DNA of 5,543 nucleotides from Synechococcales cyanobacterium PMM_0085. GTDB taxonomy: Bacteria > Cyanobacteriota > Cyanobacteriia > Elainellales > Elainellaceae. The notes beneath the pieces are model-generated. The model did no database searches, was not told the DNA's origin, and saw only the letters and a list, made by a program, of their open reading frames with translations. Below, in pieces: positions 1 to 4,200 of this stretch. The first letter of the stretch is position 1. Every line of letters begins with the position of its first letter. Location of the stretch: the NCBI GenBank assembly GCA_949127705.1, contig CASBQJ010000487.1, positions 1 to 5,543 of the forward strand, in the 5' to 3' direction. The position numbers were made by a program, and so were the translations under genes.

Positions 1-41
1 AGAGCCAGTTGCGGGGTCTGCTAGTCGCGTTGCAGCAGTAG
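1..41 (+). pseudogene. 3' end of the upstream part of the NB-ARC/WD40-type gene, closed by an in-frame amber codon
   Basis: Reading in the frame of the WD40 gene from position 3 gives SQLRGLLVALQQ and then TAG at 39-41. The same frame continues without another stop into 2135. In cyanobacterial NB-ARC/WD40 proteins, a Leu-rich helical stretch like this normally runs straight into the GYAGGNxLNLL motif, which is found here at 60-92. I therefore infer that these codons and the downstream gene were once one reading frame. The codons before the stop are CAG CAG, so one C-to-T change in a third CAG would explain the TAG. The alternatives are a sequencing error, or two genuinely separate genes. The 5' part of the gene lies outside the window. 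Confidence 0.5.
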
Positions 42-98
42 TCGTCGCGATCGCCTCAAGGCTATGCCGGGGGAAATATATTAAATCTGCTGTGCCAG
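42..98 (+). other. Untranslated but conserved coding segment (GYAGGNILNLLCQ) upstream of the WD40 start
   Basis: In frame with the WD40 gene this stretch encodes SSRSPQGYAGGNILNLLCQ. Motifs of the type GYAGGNxLNLLxxL followed by DLxGxDFS are the usual junction between the NTPase-containing part and the pentapeptide/WD40 part of cyanobacterial NB-ARC/WD40 proteins (from memory of the family). There is no ATG, GTG or TTG in frame between the TAG at 39-41 and ATG 99, so this conserved peptide cannot be made from a normal local start. That argues for a recent interruption rather than an old gene boundary. A HIP1 octamer lies at 47-54. Confidence 0.55.
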
Positions 99-2135
99 AT
101 GGGCAGTGACCTAACGGGGTGGGATTTTTCGGGACTGGCGGTGTGGAATGCCTACCTGCGGCGGGTCAATTTGCACAGAACCAATTTCAGTGGGGCAGAC
201 TTGTCTAAGTCGGTGTTTAGCGAAACCTTTAGTCAGATTTTGGCGATCGCCTTTAGCCCCGATGGCAAGCTGCTGGCGACGGGTGATGTGAACCACGAAA
301 TCCATCTCTGGCAAGTGGCCGACAGCAAGCAGCTATTGAGCTTAAAGATCGATGAGGGCTGGGTGTGGTCGGTGGCCTTTAGCCCCGATGGCCGCATCCT
401 GGCCAGCACCGCCAACCGCAGCGTGCGGCTGTGGGATGTGCAAACGGGAGACTGTCTGCGGACGCTGGCGGGCTATAGCGATCGCGTTTTTTCTGTTGCC
501 TTTTCACCCGATGGTCAATTCCTGGCCACGGGCAGCGAAGACCACCTGGTGCGGATTTGGAATTTGCGCACCGGCGAGCTGCTGCATACCTTCAACGGCC
601 ACACCGATGAAGTCCGGTCGGTGGCATTTTCACCAGACCCCGTTCCGCCTACCGCGCACCCCTTGCTGCTGGCTAGCGCCAGCTACGACGGCACCGTGCG
701 GCTGTGGGACGCGAAAACAGGTGAGGCGTTGCAGGCGCTGACCGGGCATGCCCACTGGGTTAGCACGGTGGCCTTTAGCCCCGATGGCCACACCCTAGCT
801 AGCGCCGGAGATGATGGCCTGCTGCGGCTGTGGGATGTGGTGACGGGCCACTGCCGCACCACCCTAGAGGGTCATCTCCAGACCATCCGCACGGTGGCCT
901 TTAGCCCCGATGGCCGCACCTTGGCCAGCGGCAGCGACGACTGCACCTTGCGCCTCTGGAACTATCACAGCGGTGATTGCCTGCGCGTGCTCTCGGGGCA
1001 CAGCAGTTGGGTGTCGGCGATCGCCTTTAGCCCCGACAACGACATCTTAGCTAGCGGTAGCGAAGACCAGTCGGTGCGGCTGTGGGATAGCCGCACCAGC
1101 CTTTGCCTCAAAACCCTTCAGGGCTACAGCAACGGCGTTTGGTCAGTCGCGTTTGATCCCCATAGCCCTACCCTGGCCAGCGGCAGCCAAGACCGGACGG
1201 TGCGCCTTTGGCATCGCCATACGGGGGCACTGCTAGGCAGTTTGCACGGCCATACTAGCTGGGTGTGGTCGGTGGCCTTTAGCCCCGGTGGCGATCGCCT
1301 GGTCAGCGGTAGCGAAGACCACACGGTGCGGCTGTGGGATCCGCGATCGCACCAGCCCATTGGCGTTTTGGCAGGGCATCGAGATGCCGTGCTCGCCGTC
1401 CTGTTTACCCCCAATGCTCAGCAGATTATTAGCGGCAGTCTCGATGGCACCATCAAACTGTGGGATGCCCAAACCGAGCGCTGCCAGCAAACCCTGCGCG
1501 GCCACACCGGCGGCATTTGGAGCCTTGCCCTGAGCCGCGATGGTCAGCTGCTAGTCAGCGGCAGTCAAGACCAAACCGTCAAGCTGTGGGATGTGGCCAC
1601 TGGCACTTGTCTGGCCACCTTAGACGGTCACCAGAGCTGGATTCGTAGCGTGGCCCTTAGCCCCGATCGCCAGATCATTCTCAGCGGCAGCGCCGACGGT
1701 GTGATTAAACAATGGCACGCGGGCGATCGCACCTGCACCCGTACCCTGGCCGCCCATCGTGGCCCTGTGCTCACCCTAGACGTTCACCCCAGCGGCACTA
1801 TGTTTGCTAGCGGCAGCACCGACGCCACGATCAAATGCTGGCAAACTGAATCGGGAGACTGTCTGCAAACCCTAGCTGGCCACCAGCGCTGGGTCAGACA
1901 TTTAGCCTTTAACGCCGAGGGCACAGCGCTCGCCAGTTGCAGCCAAGACGAAACCATTCGGCTCTGGAAAGCCGCCGATAGCCAGCCATGGCACCTAGGC
2001 CAGACCGCCGACTGTACCCAGATCCTGCGGATTCCTCGACCCTATGAGCAGATGGCGATCGCCCAAGTGACTGGCTTAACCAACGCGCAAAAATCCACCC
2101 TCAAAATGCTGGGTGCTGTGGATGTGCCCCTGTAG
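99..2135 (+). CDS. Pentapeptide-repeat and 14-blade WD40 protein (C-terminal half of an NB-ARC/WD40-type STAND regulator)
   Basis: The 678-residue product is a likely cytoplasmic protein-binding scaffold or sensor. Residues 4-43 read as eight pentapeptide repeats of the (A/D/N)(L/F)xxx kind (DLTGW, DFSGL ... NFSGA, DLSKS). Residues 45-634 hold fourteen WD40 repeats of about 42 residues, most with the pattern GH...W(V/I)xSVAFSPDG...LASGSxDxTVRLWD, enough for two seven-bladed propellers. Blade 4 carries a net insertion of about seven residues (PVPPTAHPL). The tail (635-678), with RPYEQM, VTGLTNAQK and LGAV, matches the usual end of cyanobacterial NB-ARC/WD40 proteins. In that family an N-terminal NTPase switch precedes these domains. 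Here it would lie upstream, beyond the in-frame TAG at 39-41. ATG 99 is the first start after that stop and has no nearby Shine-Dalgarno; the GGGGGA at about 69-74 is some 25 bases away. The translated piece may therefore be a stand-alone propeller protein or the tail of a broken gene. The domain call is firm; the functional state is uncertain. Confidence 0.85.
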   Translation: MGSDLTGWDFSGLAVWNAYLRRVNLHRTNFSGADLSKSVFSETFSQILAIAFSPDGKLLATGDVNHEIHLWQVADSKQLLSLKIDEGWVWSVAFSPDGRILASTANRSVRLWDVQTGDCLRTLAGYSDRVFSVAFSPDGQFLATGSEDHLVRIWNLRTGELLHTFNGHTDEVRSVAFSPDPVPPTAHPLLLASASYDGTVRLWDAKTGEALQALTGHAHWVSTVAFSPDGHTLASAGDDGLLRLWDVVTGHCRTTLEGHLQTIRTVAFSPDGRTLASGSDDCTLRLWNYHSGDCLRVLSGHSSWVSAIAFSPDNDILASGSEDQSVRLWDSRTSLCLKTLQGYSNGVWSVAFDPHSPTLASGSQDRTVRLWHRHTGALLGSLHGHTSWVWSVAFSPGGDRLVSGSEDHTVRLWDPRSHQPIGVLAGHRDAVLAVLFTPNAQQIISGSLDGTIKLWDAQTERCQQTLRGHTGGIWSLALSRDGQLLVSGSQDQTVKLWDVATGTCLATLDGHQSWIRSVALSPDRQIILSGSADGVIKQWHAGDRTCTRTLAAHRGPVLTLDVHPSGTMFASGSTDATIKCWQTESGDCLQTLAGHQRWVRHLAFNAEGTALASCSQDETIRLWKAADSQPWHLGQTADCTQILRIPRPYEQMAIAQVTGLTNAQKSTLKMLGAVDVPL

Positions 2136-2183
2136 ACTTGTTCTGTAGCCCGGTTTGTAGTTTGTAGTCGATGGTGAATTGGG

Positions 2184-2585
2184 ATGATGAATTTGGCCAA
2201 TTTAGCGGTTAACGGCACCCTGATGCGAGGGTTAGAACTCAACGGCAATTTGCAGGCGGTAGCCGCCGAGTTTTTGTCCGAAGCCGAGACGGAACCGATG
2301 TATCGGCTGTGGTCAATTGGCGATCGCCACCCCGCGATGCTGCGGGTTAAACAGGGCGGACGGGCGATCGCGGTTGAAGTGTGGGCGGTGCCGTTTGAGG
2401 GTCTGGGCAAAATTTTGCTGCAAGAGCCACCCGGACTGGCGATCGGCAAAGTGTTGCTGCATACGGGCGAAGAAGTGTTGGGGGTGTTGGCAGAAGCCTA
2501 TCTTTGTGAAGAACAGCGCGAAATCACTGAATTTGGCGGCTGGCGAGCCTACTGCCAAACAATTCTGACCGCCCAAAGTAATTAA
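2184..2585 (+). CDS. Stand-alone allophanate hydrolase C-terminal-like domain protein
   Basis: The product has 133 residues and is probably cytosolic, with no signal peptide or membrane segment. The whole sequence resembles the C-terminal domain of allophanate hydrolase (AtzF/DUR1,2 type), which has a gamma-glutamylcyclotransferase-like fold. Visible family marks are VNGTLMRG at residues 9-16, a Tyr-Arg-Leu strand at 40-42, GG.AI.VEVW at 58-67 with the acidic residue E65, PPGLAIGKV at 82-90 and EITEFGGWRAY at 113-123. The amidase domain that hydrolyses allophanate is absent, so this protein cannot be a complete allophanate hydrolase. A role in urea or carbamate chemistry is an inference, and the substrate is unknown. 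An in-frame TGA at 2175-2177 limits the start to ATG 2184 or 2187. GGTGA at 2173-2177, six bases before 2184, is a reasonable ribosome binding site. The gene follows the WD40 gene by 48 bp on the same strand and may be co-transcribed with it. Confidence 0.78.
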   Translation: MMNLANLAVNGTLMRGLELNGNLQAVAAEFLSEAETEPMYRLWSIGDRHPAMLRVKQGGRAIAVEVWAVPFEGLGKILLQEPPGLAIGKVLLHTGEEVLGVLAEAYLCEEQREITEFGGWRAYCQTILTAQSN

Positions 2586-2606
2586 CTGTTACGGACTTGG
2601 AACTTG

Positions 2607-2625
2607 TGGCACCTGTGCGGTGCCA
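2607..2625 (+). terminator. Hairpin after the allophanate-hydrolase-like gene (possible terminator without U-tract)
   Basis: Perfect 7-bp arms TGGCACC (2607-2613) and GGTGCCA (2619-2625) enclose a five-base loop, 21 bases after the stop codon at 2585. No T-run follows, so this is not a canonical intrinsic terminator. It may act as a transcript-end hairpin, or it may be chance. Confidence 0.35.
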
Positions 2626-2960
2626 ATAGAAGGGACGGTGTCGGAGCTGGGTTGGAGAGAAAAAGCTCGATTGTTGCTGCCTCCCCATTCTCTCACGCAA
2701 AACCGTCGGCTTGCTTGCCAAACCCAGGTGTTAGGCGACATCCAGGTCACAAAATTTGATGGGTTTTGGAGTCAAGGCGATCGCCTTTACCGAAAAACAT
2801 GCAGGTTTGCGCGCTCGATCAACCGATTTTGTGTAAAAGATTCAGTAATTTACCCCGATAGGGGCACTTTTATGCAGAGCTCTTGAACTAAACTAAGGGA
2901 TTGAAAGCCTTTATTGTCAGGCTGTCGAGATTACCTATTTCCAATTAACGAAAGACCGGG

Positions 2961-2966
2961 GGAAGG
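2961..2966 (+). promoter_or_regulatory. Ribosome binding site for the gene at 2973
   Basis: GGAAGG, inside a longer purine-rich tract, lies six bases before ATG 2973. This supports that ATG as the start. Confidence 0.55.
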
Positions 2967-2972
2967 CTGGGC

Positions 2973-3461
2973 ATGACTGAAATACTTGGCTTTTTAATCG
3001 CATTTGGTCTGCTGGCAGCATTTATCTCCGCGCTGACCAGCGGCGCATTACGAAACGTTGCATTTGGCTTGCTGATTGTGTTTGCCATCATCATCGGCCA
3101 AGAAAGATTGGGAGCTCAACTCTCTGCTTTCAGCTTTCCATTCACTTCAGCAAACACGCGAGGTGGAGCCGCAATCCAGACAGCACCTCAATCTACAGGA
3201 ATGGGAGGACCTGTCTACAGTACTTTTCCGCCCTCCTATGGCGACAACTATCCTAGCCGTAATACCGCTAGAACCAGCTCCAGCGGCACGGACGCCAGTC
3301 GAGGCTACAATCCCAACGCTCCCTACAATGGCGGCTACTCCAACGATCCTTACTCCAATGACCCTTACTACAGCGGCAGCTATCCGGGCGGCTACTATCC
3401 TCCCGACTCAAGCTATAGTCGGCAAACGCTAACAGGGCGAGGGGTTCGCGCCCTCTGGTAG
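2973..3461 (+). CDS. Small membrane-anchored protein with Tyr/Pro/Gly/Asn-rich arm and C-terminal GVRALW motif
   Basis: I do not recognise this 162-residue protein. Residues 3-21 and about 28-44 are two hydrophobic segments separated by a short loop (TSGALRN), a likely helical hairpin in a membrane. Residues from about 60 to 150 are low-complexity and probably disordered, rich in Tyr, Pro, Gly, Ser and Asn, with the repeat YSNDP-YSNDP-YY near residues 122-133. The chain ends RGVRALW. The next gene encodes a protein of the same plan: it starts directly with a similar hydrophobic hairpin (FGLLAAF...LTSGALR against FLVLAAL...LATGLVR) and ends RPGVPALW. I infer that the two are diverged paralogues. 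There is no catalytic motif, so a structural, anchoring or docking role is more likely than an enzymatic one. Which side of the membrane the arm faces cannot be settled. The region lacks HIP1 sites, unlike its neighbours. Confidence 0.75.
   Translation: MTEILGFLIAFGLLAAFISALTSGALRNVAFGLLIVFAIIIGQERLGAQLSAFSFPFTSANTRGGAAIQTAPQSTGMGGPVYSTFPPSYGDNYPSRNTARTSSSGTDASRGYNPNAPYNGGYSNDPYSNDPYYSGSYPGGYYPPDSSYSRQTLTGRGVRALW
3336..3365 (+). repeat. Two 15-bp tandem units encoding YSNDP
   Basis: TACTCCAACGATCCT at 3336-3350 is followed directly by TACTCCAATGACCCT at 3351-3365, with two mismatches, both silent. They lie in frame within the disordered arm, which suggests growth of the arm by unit duplication. 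Confidence 0.7.
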
Positions 3462-3483
3462 ATCTGGCTTGATGCAGATCTGG
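3460..3483 (+). repeat. 8-bp direct repeat AGATCTGG at the junction of the two membrane-protein genes
   Basis: AGATCTGG occurs at 3460-3467 (overlapping the stop codon of the first gene) and again at 3476-3483. AGATCT is itself a palindrome, so the copies could also pair as a small hairpin. No function is assigned, and it may be chance. Confidence 0.35.
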
Positions 3484-3548
3484 CCATGGAGCCAGCCTGA
3501 GCCAGACTATCTTAATAGGCCGTTGCTGCCTGTCACAGCTGATTACGC

Positions 3549-3579
3549 GTCACAGTATAGTCGTGACCTGATATTAAAT
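3549..3579 (+). promoter_or_regulatory. Possible promoter/operator segment before the second membrane-protein gene
   Basis: GTCAC (3549-3553) and GTGAC (3563-3567) form an inverted repeat around TATAGT (3556-3561), which matches the -10 consensus at five of six positions. A direct copy of GTCACAG lies at 3532-3538. A second A+T-rich -10-like element preceded by TG is at 3569-3577. No convincing -35 hexamer is at the right distance. If the gene starts at GTG 3598 as I propose, this lies in its leader; if it starts at 3472, these bases are coding. Confidence 0.22.
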
Positions 3580-3584
3580 TTACC

Positions 3585-3591
3585 GGGAGGT
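3585..3591 (+). promoter_or_regulatory. Strong Shine-Dalgarno that favours GTG 3598 as start
   Basis: GGGAGGT lies six bases before an in-frame GTG at 3598. The upstream candidates, TTG 3469 and ATG 3472, have no comparable site. This is the main sequence evidence for the shorter start of the second membrane-protein gene. Confidence 0.5.
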
Positions 3592-3597
3592 TTGGGT

Positions 3598-4074
3598 GTG
3601 GCTTCTATTATTTTTTTACTAGCAGTATTTCTGGTTCTGGCGGCATTATTAGGAACGCTGGCCACAGGGCTAGTGCGCCTTTTAGGACTCGGAATATTGG
3701 CATTGTTTGCCGTCTTTGTCATTAATATGGCTTCTAAAGGCACGCTGCCGAATATATCTTTCAGAAATCCGTTTAGACCCTCCGCTCAACAGATACCCAC
3801 CACCACTGAAACGGCCTCCCCCGCCGCCGCCAGCTTTGATACGGCTCAGCCATCCTCTTCCAACGGCGGCGAACTGGGTTCGACTGGTAGCACAGCTGGC
3901 GGTACCGCTGGTAGCACGACTGGCGGCACGACTGGCGGCACATCTGCTAGTTTTAATACAGTCCCTGGCGGAGCAGCCGCTACTGGGGCAAATGCCAACA
4001 CCACTGGCGGAACACGGGCTACTAGCACGTCTCAATCGACATCTACAAGGCCAGGGGTTCCAGCGCTTTGGTAG
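3598..4074 (+). CDS. Small membrane-anchored protein with Gly/Thr/Ser-rich arm and C-terminal GVPALW motif
   Basis: I do not recognise this protein; from GTG 3598 it has 158 residues. Two hydrophobic segments (about 3-20 and 24-42, joined by LATGLVR) form a probable membrane hairpin. An arm of about 100 residues follows, rich in Ser, Thr, Ala and Gly, with five tandem G(S/G)T(A/T/S) units. The C-terminus is RPGVPALW. The first gene has the same layout and length (162 residues), and its last 21 bases, including the stop codon, match at 17 positions. I chose GTG 3598 because GGGAGGT sits six bases upstream and because the paralogue begins directly with its first helix. The frame is open further back, and starting at ATG 3472 (or TTG 3469) would add about 42 residues containing WPWSQPEPDYLNRP. 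That longer form cannot be excluded. The hydrophobic part is visibly A+T-richer than the flanking WD40 and thiO genes. Confidence 0.7.
   Translation: MASIIFLLAVFLVLAALLGTLATGLVRLLGLGILALFAVFVINMASKGTLPNISFRNPFRPSAQQIPTTTETASPAAASFDTAQPSSSNGGELGSTGSTAGGTAGSTTGGTTGGTSASFNTVPGGAAATGANANTTGGTRATSTSQSTSTRPGVPALW
3886..3945 (+). repeat. Five 12-bp tandem units encoding G(S/G)T(A/T/S)
   Basis: The units start at 3886, 3898, 3910, 3922 and 3934 and read GGTAGCACAGCT, GGCGGTACCGCT, GGTAGCACGACT, GGCGGCACGACT and GGCGGCACATCT. They are in frame and encode GSTA, GGTA, GSTT, GGTT and GGTS. The unit length is a multiple of three, so copy-number change would keep the frame. Confidence 0.8.
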
Positions 4075-4091
4075 GCCATCGCTAAACGTGA

Positions 4092-4133
4092 GTTTTGAGT
4101 TTTGCGTAAGATAGCCAATTCAAAACTCAAAAC
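4092..4133. terminator. Perfect 13-bp inverted repeat between the membrane-protein pair and thiO-thiG
   Basis: GTTTTGAGTTTTG (4092-4104) and CAAAACTCAAAAC (4121-4133) are exact reverse complements around a 16-base loop, 17 bases after the stop codon at 4074. Each arm contains the heptad GAGTTTT with a further TTTTG. The stem is A+T-rich and has no separate U-tract, so it is not a textbook intrinsic terminator. It is still well placed to end the upstream transcript. From memory, short TTTTGAG-type heptad repeats are common in intergenic DNA of filamentous cyanobacteria, so it may instead be a dispersed repeat. Confidence 0.5.
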
Positions 4134-4135
4134 CT

Positions 4136-4150
4136 AATCAAATTTTGATT
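4136..4150. promoter_or_regulatory. 7-bp palindrome upstream of thiO-thiG, operator-like
   Basis: AATCAAA-T-TTTGATT is a perfect inverted repeat with a one-base centre, 50 bases before the thiO start codon. Its position and symmetry would suit a repressor or activator site, but no regulator can be named. The 126 bases between 4074 and 4201 show no thiamine pyrophosphate riboswitch core. Confidence 0.3.
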
Positions 4151-4200
4151 CGTGAGTCGCTCCAGCCCATCCAGATTGAGTCCAGCAATGTCTTGAGTGT

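Larger units (their letters stand above)
2586..2972. other. 387-bp intergenic region with no supported gene
   Basis: Short open frames here show no recognisable protein pattern and I reject them. Visible structure includes the hairpin at 2607-2625 and a 7-bp inverted pair GAGAGAA (2655-2661) / TTCTCTC (2688-2694). There is also a HIP1 octamer at 2777-2784, a small palindrome CCCC-GATA-GGGG at 2853-2864, and a 5-bp stem AGCCT/AGGCT at 2906-2923. From about 2820 the sequence becomes A+T-richer, as expected for the leader of the gene at 2973. I see no -35/-10 pair good enough to name as a promoter, although TTGAAC (2883-2888), TTGAAA (2901-2906) and TTGTCA (2914-2919) are loose -35 candidates. 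Confidence 0.5.

Noticed and set aside
1124..1505. - strand open frames opposite the WD40 repeats
   Set aside because: They repeat with the WD40 periodicity and mirror its codon bias, and they show no independent protein features.
2853..2871. CCCC-GATA-GGGG followed by CACTTTT as an intrinsic terminator
   Set aside because: The stem is only four base pairs, there is no gene just upstream, and the T-run is short and displaced.
2620..2886. Open frame of 88 codons in the intergenic region, starting with GTG
   Set aside because: No family resemblance and no ribosome binding site. Its start codon lies within the right arm of the hairpin at 2607-2625, and its composition is unlike neighbouring genes.
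3460..3483. AGATCTGG direct repeat as a target-site duplication from an insertion
   Set aside because: Only eight bases lie between the copies, so there is no inserted element, and there are no terminal inverted repeats.
3886..3945. Possible CRISPR-like array
   Set aside because: The units are 12 bp, contiguous and in frame with no spacers. This is a coding tandem repeat.
3682..4035. Open frame on the - strand opposite the second membrane-protein gene
   Set aside because: It is a by-product of the G/C/T-biased repeat and low-complexity codons on the + strand. The protein would be Arg/Cys/Ser/Gly-rich with no domain.
3707..4114. Alternative + strand frame with a Pro-rich run overlapping the second membrane-protein gene
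   Set aside because: It is a shadow of the GGC/ACC-rich repeats, and the overlapped frame has the better start, membrane hairpin and paralogue.
4188..4196. Tiny leader frame ATG TCT TGA just before thiO
   Set aside because: Two sense codons with no ribosome binding site are expected by chance, and nothing indicates regulation.
4075..4200. TPP riboswitch before thiO-thiG
   Set aside because: I could not find the conserved CUGAGA-type and GAUCUGG-type core elements in order in this short leader.
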